A DNA stretch of 40,102 bases, from positions 1 through 40,102 of the forward strand of contig REEQ01000124.1 in NCBI GenBank assembly GCA_007695005.1, in the 5' to 3' direction. Every line of letters starts with the position of its first letter. Positions within the stretch are counted from its first letter, which is position 1. The notes under the pieces were generated by a model. That model searched no databases. It was not told the DNA's origin and saw only the letters and a program-made list of their open reading frames with translations. This DNA comes from Wenzhouxiangellaceae bacterium. Its GTDB lineage: Bacteria; Pseudomonadota; Gammaproteobacteria; Xanthomonadales; Wenzhouxiangellaceae. Of this stretch, positions 1-12,100 are shown piece after piece. The translations under genes and the position numbers were made by a program.

Positions 1-103
1 TGCGCCGATCGCTGTCGCTCAGTGCTTTTTGCCCGCACTGGCTGCACCAGCGGCCCTTGAGCGGGCTTGCGCAGTTGGAGCAGAGTTTGTTTTCTGCGGT
101 CAT
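1..103 (-). CDS. Zinc-ribbon protein, N-terminus only (DUF3667-like)
   Basis: An open frame starts with ATG at 103 and runs off the left edge, so only about 34 residues are visible. It begins MTAENKLCSNCASPLKG and continues with a second pair of cysteines in WCSQCGQK. The spacing Cys-x2-Cys ... Cys-x2-Cys, ending in CGQ, is typical of the N-terminal zinc ribbon of DUF3667 membrane proteins, and zinc ribbons of other families can look alike. The start lies 22 bases downstream of the stop of the TPR-like gene and on the same strand, so it is probably the last visible gene of the metYX operon. The rest of the protein is outside the window, so the family call is tentative. Confidence 0.55.
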   Translation of the reverse strand, partial: MTAENKLCSNCASPLKGRWCSQCGQKALSDSDRR

Positions 104-124
104 GGTTCTGGCCCAGGATAAAGC

Positions 125-763
125 CTACTTGCGCCGAAGCTGCAGCATGAGCTGATCCACCAGGATGGATTGGTAGAAGTCGCTGCTGGCAGCCTGGTCG
201 AGGAAGCCCAGCATTTCCTCGCGGTCAATCAGCGGATAATCGCCGCAGTCAGCAAAATGCCCCATCAGGTAATAGTGCGGAAAGGCAACCAGGCCGGCAT
301 ATCGGCCGGTATGGGCCGATCGTCTGATTAGTTCGCCGCCGGCACAGGGGCGTGGATCCGAGCCGTCCCAGCCAGTGACCATGATGTAACCCATCACGAA
401 CAGAGACTGCGGATAACCCGCCATCAGCGCACGATGGCGGTAGCTATCACCTTCCTCGTGGCGGCCGGCGTAGCCATAGGCTCGGGCAAGCTGGTAGTTC
501 AGGCGGGGATTGTAGGGATCGTCTTCGAGCGCTGCATGGCAAGCGACCATGACGGCGTCCAGATCCATCTCGGCGCGGGTCAGCCCCTCGGTTACTCGGT
601 GCGGATCGCTGGGGTGGGCGGCAAGGCGATCGCATTCGGTGACTTCACCGGCATGGGCGTTCGGATCGAAGATCGCGATATTTTCGAAATCGATAGACCC
701 TGCCTGGACTATTCCAAAGCTCAAGGACAGCAGGAAAACGAGGATGGACTGAAGATGACGCAT
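125..763 (-). CDS. Secreted TPR/Sel1-like hypothetical protein
   Basis: A 212-residue protein with a clear signal peptide: basic start, hydrophobic core SILVFLLSLSFG, and likely cleavage after VQA near residue 21. Residues about 70-140 contain helical, TPR-like or Sel1-like text (DPYNPRLNYQLARAYGYAGR, then a second helix pair), suggesting a periplasmic helical-repeat scaffold. Several cysteines in the mature part could form disulfides. A GGAG motif lies 8 bases before ATG 763. It follows metX by 64 bases on the same strand, so it may be co-transcribed, but nothing in the sequence links it to methionine synthesis. I do not recognise a specific family. Confidence 0.75.
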   Translation of the reverse strand: MRHLQSILVFLLSLSFGIVQAGSIDFENIAIFDPNAHAGEVTECDRLAAHPSDPHRVTEGLTRAEMDLDAVMVACHAALEDDPYNPRLNYQLARAYGYAGRHEEGDSYRHRALMAGYPQSLFVMGYIMVTGWDGSDPRPCAGGELIRRSAHTGRYAGLVAFPHYYLMGHFADCGDYPLIDREEMLGFLDQAASSDFYQSILVDQLMLQLRRK

Positions 764-827
764 GAAGGCACTCCGCGAGAACTCATGCGATCGAGTGTAG
801 CGCGCCCAGCGCCGATAAGTACCAATG

Positions 828-3436
<2,609 letters not shown>

Positions 3437-3480
3437 TTATAAGCTTTTTCCATTTCCCGCTTTTCCCTTGCTGCTGAAAG

Positions 3481-3656
3481 TTGTGTCTGAGTGGTTCGGG
3501 CTTCGTTTGGATCGGGACGCCGTCCTCGGGCAGGGGATTCCGCTTCAGTTCGACGCACAGCGAGGCCTTCAGCGTCATCCCCCTCCCGATGACGGCTTGC
3601 AGCCTCGGCGTTTACGGGCATTGCAGGGCTCGCCGGGGGATTACATCGATCAGGCT
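3481..3656. repeat. Dispersed palindromic repeat, copy A
   Basis: About 175 bases that align with 16245-16420. Shared blocks include GGGCTTCG, GACGCCGTCCTCGGGC, ATTCCGCTTCAGTTCGACGC, AGGCCTTCAG and GACGGCTTGCA. The core (about 3519-3599) is an imperfect inverted repeat, GCCGTCCTCGGG against CCCGATGACGGC. It fills most of the 326-base gap before prpF. No coding frame crosses it convincingly, and the prpF frame that runs through it is an upstream extension. It looks like a REP/MITE-type element. Confidence 0.7.
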
Positions 3657-3741
3657 TTTTCGTTCGCCGCGCCCACGTGTGCCGCAGCAAAACTGTGTAA
3701 CCTTGTTGACAGCATCCTTAGTCGCAGGGAGATCGCATCAC

Positions 3742-4908
3742 ATGAGCCATGGACCTCAGCTTCGGATTCCCGCCACCTACATGCGCGGCGGAACCAGCAA
3801 GGGCGTGTTTTTCCGTCTCGATGAGCTGCCGGAGCCGGCGCGCAAGCCCGGACCGGAGCGCGATGGTCTGCTGCTGCGTGTCATCGGCTCACCCGACCCC
3901 TACGGCAAGCATACCGATGGCATGGGCGGAGCCACCTCCAGCACATCCAAGACCGTGATCCTGTCGAAATCGGAGCGGCCGGATCATGATGTCGACTACC
4001 TGTTCGGGCAGGTCTCCATCGACCAGCCTTTCGTCGACTGGTCGGGTAATTGCGGCAATCTGACCGCGGCGGTGGGTTCCTTTGCCATTGCCAAAGGGTT
4101 GGTAGACAGCGAGCGGGTGCCGCAGAATGGTATCTGCCAGGTGCGCATCTGGCAGGCCAATATCGAAAAGACGATTGTTGCTCACGTGCCGATCAGTAAC
4201 GGCCAGGTCCAGGAGACGGGTGACTTCGAGCTCGATGGCGTCACTTTCCCTGCCGCCGAGGTGCGGATCGACTTCATGGATCCGACCGGGGATGCGCCGG
4301 CGCTGCCGACCGGCGGTGTCGTCGATGAGTTCGAAGCGCCAGGGTTTGGCCTGTTGCAGGCGAGTTTCATCAGTGCCGGCATCCCGACCATCTTCGTCAA
4401 TGCCGCTGACATCGGTATGGGCGGCACCGAGCTGCAAGCGGCCATCAACGATCATCCGGAACTGCTGACCCGACTTGAAAGCCTGCGCGCTCACGGGGCT
4501 GTCGCCATGGGCCTGTTTCAGCACGTGGAGGAGGCCCGCCAGCGCCAGCATACGCCGAAACTGGCTTGGGTCTCAGCTCCTGCCGACTATGTCGCCTCCA
4601 GCGGCAAGCCGGTGGCCGCTGCCGACATCGACCTGAACGTGCGCGCCATGTCGATGGGCAAGCTGCATCACGCCATGATGGGCACTGCCGCTGTGGCCAT
4701 CGCCGCTGCCGCCGCGATTCCGGGCACCCTGGTCAATCAGGCTGCTGGTGGTGCTGGCCAGGATGGCGTGCGCTTCGGTCACCCCTCGGGCACCCTGACC
4801 GTTGGTGCCAGCGTTGACCAGAGTGGCGGCGAGTGGCGGGTCAACCGGGTCAGCATGAGTCGCAGCGCGCGTGTGCTGATGGAAGGCTGGGTGAGGGTGC
4901 CAGGCTGA
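3742..4908 (+). CDS. prpF: 2-methylaconitate cis-trans isomerase (PrpF family)
   Basis: A 388-residue protein with the two-domain diaminopimelate-epimerase-like fold of PrpF, which isomerises 2-methyl-aconitate in the methylcitrate cycle. The N-terminus reads RIPATYMRGGTSKGVFFR, with a family SKG lysine. The hallmarks PYGKHTDGMGGATSSTSK and DWSGNCGNLTAAVG are intact, and the C-terminal half has AMSMGKLHHAMMGTAA. The length matches the family (about 390). ATG 3742 is preceded by AGGGAG and starts at the usual family position; upstream frame is rejected because it reads into a repeat. No prpB, prpC or acnD lies next to it here, so the exact substrate is inferred from the family only. Related PrpF-like enzymes act on other unsaturated tricarboxylates. 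Confidence 0.88.
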   Translation: MSHGPQLRIPATYMRGGTSKGVFFRLDELPEPARKPGPERDGLLLRVIGSPDPYGKHTDGMGGATSSTSKTVILSKSERPDHDVDYLFGQVSIDQPFVDWSGNCGNLTAAVGSFAIAKGLVDSERVPQNGICQVRIWQANIEKTIVAHVPISNGQVQETGDFELDGVTFPAAEVRIDFMDPTGDAPALPTGGVVDEFEAPGFGLLQASFISAGIPTIFVNAADIGMGGTELQAAINDHPELLTRLESLRAHGAVAMGLFQHVEEARQRQHTPKLAWVSAPADYVASSGKPVAAADIDLNVRAMSMGKLHHAMMGTAAVAIAAAAAIPGTLVNQAAGGAGQDGVRFGHPSGTLTVGASVDQSGGEWRVNRVSMSRSARVLMEGWVRVPG

Positions 4909-4966
4909 CAGATCTTGTCAAGATTCATGGTCGGGACCAGTTTGGACAAGGTTTGAGGATTCGGTT

Positions 4967-7900
4967 TTGCGCATGACTAACCTGAAGCGGCGGGTGGTGC
5001 TGCTCGCGACCATGCTCTTTCTGGCCTTGCCGGTGCAGTCGGCTGACCCGCCGTCGCTGGAACTGCAGTATCACTTCGACCGCTTCGCCGCTCATCCGGA
5101 GCTGGCGACTGCCCGGGTCAACACGATCATCAGCGATGACCGGGGCATGATCTGGGTGGGAACCCAGGACGGCCTGTTTGAGTTCGACGGTACCCAGGTG
5201 CGCGTTCATCGCGCCGCGGCACGGTCGGGTGCACTGATTGACAATCACATTCTCAGCCTCATGATCGACAGGCGGGGCCGCTTGTGGGTCGGCACCATGC
5301 AAGGGCTGGACCGGCTCGACTCATCCGGTGGTGAATTTCTCGCCCGCGCTGGCCTGGCCGATGGCCAATGGCTCAGCGGCGTGACCGTATTGACGCTGCT
5401 GGAGGATGATGAGGGCGCTATCTGGGCTGGCACTTCCGAAGCCGGCCTGTTTCGCCTGGATGAAGATGGCCGCACGCTTGCCCATCTGGATGCCCTGGAC
5501 CGTGGCGGCGAGTTGTCGTCGCCGGACGTCTGGGATCTGTCCATGGATGCCGACGGCTTGCACCTGTGGGCTGCCACCGAGGCTGGCCTGGACCGAATAG
5601 ACATGTCCGGACTGAAGGTTCTCGAGCGCCTGGTGCCGCCCGGTGAGCCTGGTGCTCGCAGCCAGCGCGCTGCCGTGACCAGCGTGCTGGTCGATGGGCC
5701 GGACGATCTGTACCTGACCACGCTTGCCGGTGCCTGGCGCTACCGTCGCCCGGCACAGCATTTCGAGTCGCTGGCTGCCTGGTCAGAGGCCCTGGGCAGC
5801 GCGCAGATGCACGTGCTGGCCGATGGTGACGACGGTCTCTGGTTTTCCAGTCTGAGTGGTGGTCTGGTTCATTGCCCAGGTCGGGCAGGGGAATGCCGGA
5901 ACCTGCTTCACCAGGCTGATTTCAAGCGCTCGCTGCCGGGCAATGCCGTGCGTCGCAGCTACCGCGATGGCGATGGTCGAATCTGGCTGGCAACGAACAG
6001 CGGTCTGGCCCGATTCGTGCCCGGACGCCTGGACTGGGGACACTACCGCCTGCTTGGCCTGGGCGACTCCGATCCTGAAGTCTGGGCGCTGAGCTATTGG
6101 CGTGGGCAACTTTACCTGGGTACCTTCGCCCACGGCTTGTGGCGCGCGCCGTGGATGGAGCTGAAGCAAGGTCGCCATGCTGTGGCCCTGGAGCGCGTGC
6201 CCGTGGAACACCCCAGCGCCTGGTCGCTTATGGTCGACAGTGCTGACCGCCTTTGGGTCAGTACATTTGGTGGCGGCCTGTATCGATTTGACGAACCGGA
6301 TCAACCGGATCTGCACCTGCTGCATGACCCCGATGACACGGCCAGTCTCACCTTCAATCACGTCTGGCATCTTGTTGAAGACGAGGCTGGAATCTGGGTT
6401 GGCACCTACGGTGGAGGGCTGAATCTGCTTGACGGCGACAGCGGTCGGCGCATCGGGGCCTGGATGCCCGATAGTGAACGGCCAGTTTCAAGTCGCCGGG
6501 TGACAGTGACCCAGCGCGATGCAGCAGGCCGGCTCTGGGTTGCGACCTACGGTGGCGGTTTGAACTTCAAGCGTCCAGCGGACGGCGGCTTCACGGCCTG
6601 GGTCAGTGATCCGGTCAGGGCAGACAGCCTGCCGCATGATTTCATCATCGACCTGGCCCTGTCTCCGGCAGATGAGCTGCTGGTGGCTACCGAAGGCGGC
6701 GGTCTTGCCCGTCTGCTGGACCCGGAGTACGGCAGATTCCAGATTGAGGATGAGGCCTCCGGTCTGCTCAACGCCAACCTGTCCGGGATCCGTTTCAGTG
6801 AAGATGGTGCACTGTGGGTCAGTCACAAGCGTGGCCTCCAGCGCTACCAGGATGGGCGCTGGCTAAGCGCACGAGCGGCGGATGGCTTGCAGGATGATCA
6901 CTTCGCCAGCCGCGCTCACGCGGCACCTGCAGCTGGCTGGCTGGCTTTCGGGGGCCGCGGCGGGATCAATGTGTTCGATGCTGAAAGCATCTCCCTGCCT
7001 GCGCCGCCAGCCGTGCCGCTTATCACCGAAGTCCGCATCTATCGCGCTCAGCTGTCCGATCAGCGCGTCTTCGACCCCGATCAGGACTGGCGTCTGGATG
7101 CTGGCGTGGATGCCATCGGTATTCGCTTTTCCAGCCACTACATGGACGCCGAGGTTCCGCTGCTGTTTCGCTATCGACTCGATGATGGCAGCTGGGTAGA
7201 GCAGCTCGATGGCCAGCTGGTCTTCAGTGGGCTGGCACCGGGCCATTACCGCCTGGAGCTGCAGGCGGCCCGCGAAGATCGGCAGTGGAGCGATTCGGCG
7301 ATCTGGTCGTTCAGCATTCGGCCACCCTGGTGGGCCAGCACTGCCGCCTGGGCGATGTACGCTGCAGCGCTGTTGTTGCTGATCATCGCCAGCGTGCGAT
7401 ATCGCCTGCGTCGGATCGCCGCCCACAATCGCCATCTCCAGGCATTGCTGAAAGCCAGGACGCGCGAGCACCGGCTTCGGATCAACGCGCTGGAGGCCGC
7501 TCATGAGCGCGCCGTCAGCGAAGAGTTGCTGGCTCAGAAACGGCGCCTGTTTGCGACCATGGCGCATGAGCTGCGCACGCCACTGACCGCGCTCGCCCTG
7601 ACCGTGGATGCCGAGCTGGACAACAGCGAGCTGGCCAGTGAGCGCCCTGGTGCCCTGGCAGCCATCCGGACCAACATCCAGCGGCTGAATCGTGTCAGTC
7701 AGCAGATTCTGTCACTATCGGACGCGGTGGCCGATGACAGTCACCCGGCCGAGGTCATCGAGCTGGCCCCAGCAGTGACAGCGATCATCAGCGCGCTGCG
7801 CGCTCTCCTGGCCGAGCGCGAGATCCGCGTGGAGCAGCAGGTGCCTGAAGGACTGTGCCTTGATCTCAAACCCGGCAGCCTGGAGTTGATCCTGTTCAAT

Positions 7901-9034
7901 CTGCTCGACAATGCCTGGAAGTACGCCGGTCGCGGCGCCAGTCTCAGCGTTCGAGCCACGCCGATGGGCAGCGCTGTCTTGCTCGAAGTGATTGATGACG
8001 GACCCGGCATGCCGGAAGGGCTGGCTGAACGTGCTTTCGAGCGACGGGTTCGCGGGCCCGAACATGCCCGCGATCACAGTCGGGGGTTGGGCCTGGCCGC
8101 CGTGCGTGCGACCGTGGCCGCCAACGGTGGCAGCATCGAATTGCGCACCGCGCCTGGCATGGGCTGCCATTACCGAATCGAGCTACCCTTGGCCGAGAGC
8201 GGCAGCGATGCGCCTGTTCCCGGTTCCCAGCCAGCGGCGAGCGATGCTCGCGGTGAAGCTGGTACGCCGCTGGGGACACTGCTGCTGATCGAGGACGATG
8301 ATCAACTCAGAGCATTGATGGAGCGGCTGCTGGGCGACGATTGGAACATCCTGGTCTGTGACAATGGCCTGGATGGTCTGGCTCTTGCACGCGAGGAGTT
8401 GCCGGACCTCGTGGTCAGCGATGTGGACTTGCCTGGCTTGCGCGGTGAAGAGCTTTGTCGCCGAATAAAAAGCGATCCGAGTCTGGCGCATACACCGGTG
8501 CTGCTGCTGACCGCACTGGATGATCCGAGAGATCAGGCGGCCGGCCTGGCTGCGCGTGCCGATGACTACATCACCAAGCCATTCGATGCTCAGGCCCTCA
8601 AGGCCCGCCTGCGCAACCTGTGGCAAACACTGGAACACACCCGGGCACATGCCCGTCGAAGCCTGCTCGATGCGGCCGGCGGTGAGGACGAGAGATCGGC
8701 CTTTGTCGATGAGCTCAAGGGAAAAGCAGAAGCACTGCTGGACCAGGGCCGGCTCAGTGTCGACAATCTGGCGGCCTCCCTGAATGTTTCGTCCAGGCAA
8801 TTGAACCGGCAATTCTCGCGCGAGCTCGGCGATCTGACGCCGCGCGATTATATTGATCGCCTGCACGCCCGCCGCGCCGGTGATCGCATCGCCGCCGGCG
8901 CCACCCTGGAGCAGGTTGCCGAAGAACTGGGTTACTCCTCCAGCAGTTATCTGGGCCGGAAATTCCGGCAGTGGTACGGGCTCAGCGTTTCTGAATTCAG
9001 GAAGATCGAGCGACGTCAGTCAGAATCGTCCTGA
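4967..9034 (+). CDS. Hybrid two-component system protein: propeller sensor, kinase, receiver, AraC regulator
   Basis: A single 1355-residue chain holds a whole signalling path. A signal peptide or anchor lies at about 10-30. Many two-component-regulator propeller repeats (I/LWVGTxxGL type) fill about 50-690, followed by a Y_Y_Y domain (700-775) and a membrane helix (785-812). The HisKA domain has His867 in MAHELRTPLTAL. The HATPase domain has N-box NLLDNAWKYA and G-boxes DDGPGMPEG and HSRGLGLAAV. The receiver has Asp1152 in VSDVDLPG and Lys1204 in ITKPFD. The AraC-type helix-turn-helix (about 1240-1350) has NVSSRQLNRQF and ELGYSSSSYLGRKF. All key residues are present. It should sense a periplasmic ligand, often a glycan fragment in this family, and bind DNA from the membrane. 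TTG 4967 is six bases after GAGGAT; ATG 4973 is the alternative start. Confidence 0.93.
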   Translation: MRMTNLKRRVVLLATMLFLALPVQSADPPSLELQYHFDRFAAHPELATARVNTIISDDRGMIWVGTQDGLFEFDGTQVRVHRAAARSGALIDNHILSLMIDRRGRLWVGTMQGLDRLDSSGGEFLARAGLADGQWLSGVTVLTLLEDDEGAIWAGTSEAGLFRLDEDGRTLAHLDALDRGGELSSPDVWDLSMDADGLHLWAATEAGLDRIDMSGLKVLERLVPPGEPGARSQRAAVTSVLVDGPDDLYLTTLAGAWRYRRPAQHFESLAAWSEALGSAQMHVLADGDDGLWFSSLSGGLVHCPGRAGECRNLLHQADFKRSLPGNAVRRSYRDGDGRIWLATNSGLARFVPGRLDWGHYRLLGLGDSDPEVWALSYWRGQLYLGTFAHGLWRAPWMELKQGRHAVALERVPVEHPSAWSLMVDSADRLWVSTFGGGLYRFDEPDQPDLHLLHDPDDTASLTFNHVWHLVEDEAGIWVGTYGGGLNLLDGDSGRRIGAWMPDSERPVSSRRVTVTQRDAAGRLWVATYGGGLNFKRPADGGFTAWVSDPVRADSLPHDFIIDLALSPADELLVATEGGGLARLLDPEYGRFQIEDEASGLLNANLSGIRFSEDGALWVSHKRGLQRYQDGRWLSARAADGLQDDHFASRAHAAPAAGWLAFGGRGGINVFDAESISLPAPPAVPLITEVRIYRAQLSDQRVFDPDQDWRLDAGVDAIGIRFSSHYMDAEVPLLFRYRLDDGSWVEQLDGQLVFSGLAPGHYRLELQAAREDRQWSDSAIWSFSIRPPWWASTAAWAMYAAALLLLIIASVRYRLRRIAAHNRHLQALLKARTREHRLRINALEAAHERAVSEELLAQKRRLFATMAHELRTPLTALALTVDAELDNSELASERPGALAAIRTNIQRLNRVSQQILSLSDAVADDSHPAEVIELAPAVTAIISALRALLAEREIRVEQQVPEGLCLDLKPGSLELILFNLLDNAWKYAGRGASLSVRATPMGSAVLLEVIDDGPGMPEGLAERAFERRVRGPEHARDHSRGLGLAAVRATVAANGGSIELRTAPGMGCHYRIELPLAESGSDAPVPGSQPAASDARGEAGTPLGTLLLIEDDDQLRALMERLLGDDWNILVCDNGLDGLALAREELPDLVVSDVDLPGLRGEELCRRIKSDPSLAHTPVLLLTALDDPRDQAAGLAARADDYITKPFDAQALKARLRNLWQTLEHTRAHARRSLLDAAGGEDERSAFVDELKGKAEALLDQGRLSVDNLAASLNVSSRQLNRQFSRELGDLTPRDYIDRLHARRAGDRIAAGATLEQVAEELGYSSSSYLGRKFRQWYGLSVSEFRKIERRQSESS

Positions 9035-9085
9035 ATTTTGCTGCTGCTGTCCGGCAATTGACTGGCCACTCGCCGCTGCCGTTGT

Positions 9086-9119
9086 CATGCTTCGTAGCAT
9101 GGTCGGACGCATGATCCGA
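9086..9119. promoter_or_regulatory. Tandem palindromes upstream of the large secreted protein gene
   Basis: Two adjacent inverted repeats lie 21-54 bases before the next start: CATGCTTCGTAGCATG (9086-9101, arms CATGCT/AGCATG) and TCGGACGCATGATCCGA (9103-9119, arms TCGGA/TCCGA). They are placed where a regulator could act, and the AraC domain of the upstream gene is an obvious candidate. They could also be hairpins in the 5' leader of the mRNA. Function is inferred. Confidence 0.35.
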
Positions 9120-9139
9120 ATGTCACCAAGGGGAGACTC

Positions 9140-12100
9140 ATGTTTTTAATTCGATCGCGAAGATGGCTGGTGATACTGTTGGGCATATTCCTGGCCCAGA
9201 CGGCGAGTGCAACACCGACATACTTCTCTCAATTCGGACAGAGTCGAACGCATCACATCGAGGTAGAGCGTCTCACTGCGTTCAACCTCACTATCGTCGG
9301 CGTGCCCCAGTACCTGGTCACGGAGTGGTATCTGAACGGCGGCCTGGTCAAGACTGATTTCGCCGGCTCGCCAAGTAACCGAACGCTGTTCATTGGCGGT
9401 CTGGAAAATAACCGGACTATCGACGCGGTGTCCTATCATCCGACCAATCCTGGTTATGGTGACGAAAACCATGTCTGGCATGTCAGCGTTTTTGTCCCTG
9501 AAGTTCCGCAGCCGGATCTTGCCATGGAGGTCATGCAGGTCTGGCCCAGTACCGTCAGGGTGGGCGATACCCTGAATTTCAGCTGGCGTGTCTGCAACCA
9601 GGGTGACGCAGCAGCGGCGGCCACACAGGTCCAGACCTACATCAGCGGAGACTGGCTGGGAAACAGTGAGATCGAGTTTATCGGCTTTGTCTCTGTGCCG
9701 TCCATCAGTGCCGGCAATTGCAGTGTCGCCAGCAACAGCAGCTGGACCGTGACTGATCTCGGGCCCGGGACCCGTTGGCTGGCCATGCATGTCAACGCCA
9801 ACCAGGCCATTCCGGAGCCGAACTACGCCAACAACATCGATACCCATTCTTTTACCTTTGCAGAGCGCCTGGGCAGCCTGCGCGTCACGATCAATCCAGC
9901 GGCCGCTGTTGCTGCCGGTGCTCAGTGGCGGCTTGGCTCCGGAAGCTGGCAGAACAGTGGCTCGACGCTGCACAATATTCCCATCGGGACACACACGATC
10001 AGTTTCCGGTCGGTCTCCGGCTGGAGCAGGCCGGGCAACCAGCAGGTGGTCATCCAGGAAAACCAGCTAGCCCAGCGGAGCGTCACCTACCTGCAGCAAA
10101 CCGGAAGCCTGCAGGTTGCACTGCTGCCGTCCGACGCTGTCTCAGCCGGCGCACGCTGGCGAATTCGCGACTTCTCGGGCTGGATGGAGAGCGACAGCAG
10201 GCTCGATGCCATCCCGATCGGCAATTACGTGGTCGAGTTCCGCGACGTCGCCGGCTTCTTCACGCCAGCTGACCGCAACGTGACCATCAGCGACGGTCAG
10301 CTCAGCTCCCTTTCCGGCGTTTACCAGGCGGCGTCTTCAATCCAGGTGATACTGACGCCGCAGGAGGCCATTGATGCCGGCGCGCTGTGGCGCCTGGCCG
10401 GAGAGCAGGACTGGCGTCCCAGCGGTGCGTCAGTGTCGGGAGTTGAAGCCGGTAGCCACACCATCGAGTTCCATCCTGCCATGGGCTTCCAGACACCAGC
10501 AGATCGGGCGGTGTCCGTGGCGCAAGGCGCTCTCAAGACCGTGGAGCAGGGCTACGAAGTGGTCTCGGGCCATCCACTCGAAACCGACGATAATTTCAAG
10601 GCCGAGATCAATGCCGCCAAGGATTGGGCGGAGGAGCTGCTGGCCTTTGCATCGACACCGGACGGCAGTAACCACGAATTTGGTTGTCGTTTGTCGAACA
10701 AAAGCGAGAGTGCGGCCTGCCTGAGCGCTGCGACCCTCCTTGCCTCCCAGCGTACCTGGCAGTTCATGCGCCTGCAGCTGCATCCCTTGTTCGATAGTCG
10801 AGGGGAGGGCTGCTATACCGGTTGGATCGGTTGTAGCAAGACCAACCGCGACGCCTACTTTGAAGCGGTTGAGGACATTCAACAGGCCTTGTTGATGATC
10901 ATTCCCCAGATTGGTCATTTCGTACGTACCTGGCGCATGCCTAATGGGCCTCATTCGCAAGCTTTCATTGATGCATCCAGAGTTGTTACATACAGGTTCT
11001 CCGCGAACGCCATCCCGGGATCTGGCCCGGTTTCGTGTATCTGGCCCGAAAACGTCTACACCAACCATTCCAGCTTTTCGGACCGCCAGCTCAATCTTGC
11101 CCTGACGGCTTCGTCCTTGTACGAGGCCTTCAATTCACGCTCTGAGCGGCTGGCCAGTCTCCTGGCTCTTCAAGGTCAACTGGGTACGGATGCATTCGCG
11201 GCGACGGTAAAGGCAGCCATGGCCGAGGAGTTGGCCAGCACCGTGTTGGTGCCACTGGAATTGAAGAACTACAGCGCCTGGCAGCCCGGTACCCTGTACA
11301 ACTCCGGTTTTGCCTTTAATGAAGATATCGAGGCCCAGGCCGCCCGGCTGGAAGCTTTACTCTTCGAAATGCAAAAGCTCTTGTCAGAGGCCTTGCCTTC
11401 TCTGGAAGGTCTGCTGATCAGTTATCTGCCCATCAGTTTTGTGTTCGATCTGGCCAAGATACTGCAGTTGGAGGCGAAGCTTACCGCAGCTTTGCAGGCA
11501 TTCCGCGACTTTGCTGATAACCTGATGGGCTACAACGAAGACTGCGGCGCGCGCGAGACACACTGGCAAACCATGGCTGCTGGCTGGCAGCAGATCAATC
11601 TGGCCCATTTCGCCGATCTGATTGGTGATGTCGAGTTCGACTGCCAGGATCAGGCGTGCGCGTTTTACATTTCACCGGAAAGTCATGATTTCCTGACTAT
11701 CTTGCAGGGACTGCTTGCTGTTCCGCCGCAGGTGGTTTCTCTGACCGTATCGGACGTGACGACGAGCCAGGCACGGGCCCGGCTTCAGATTCAGAACCCT
11801 GGTTTTCCTTTGCAGGTCTACTTCCAGTATCGGGCCGCCGACGGCCCCTACCAATTCAGCCCGTTGATTCAGATCGCGGCGAATCAGGCGATTGTGCAAT
11901 GGAATCTGACTGAACTTGCCTGCGGTGCGAACCATCAGGTAAGGGCCTATGTCAGTCATGCCGGTGGCGAAACACCCTCCGAAACGGTTAATTTCGCGAC
12001 CCTCGACTGCCCGGAGTTGTTGCCCCCGGCAGTCCAGACGCAATCAGCCATCGGCATAAGCCAGAGCAGCGCGACCTTGCGTGCCAGAGTGCATCCCAAT

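Noticed and set aside
3481-3741. Upstream extension of PrpF by 87 residues
   Set aside because: It lies in the palindromic repeat and has no family similarity; the family start is at 3742.
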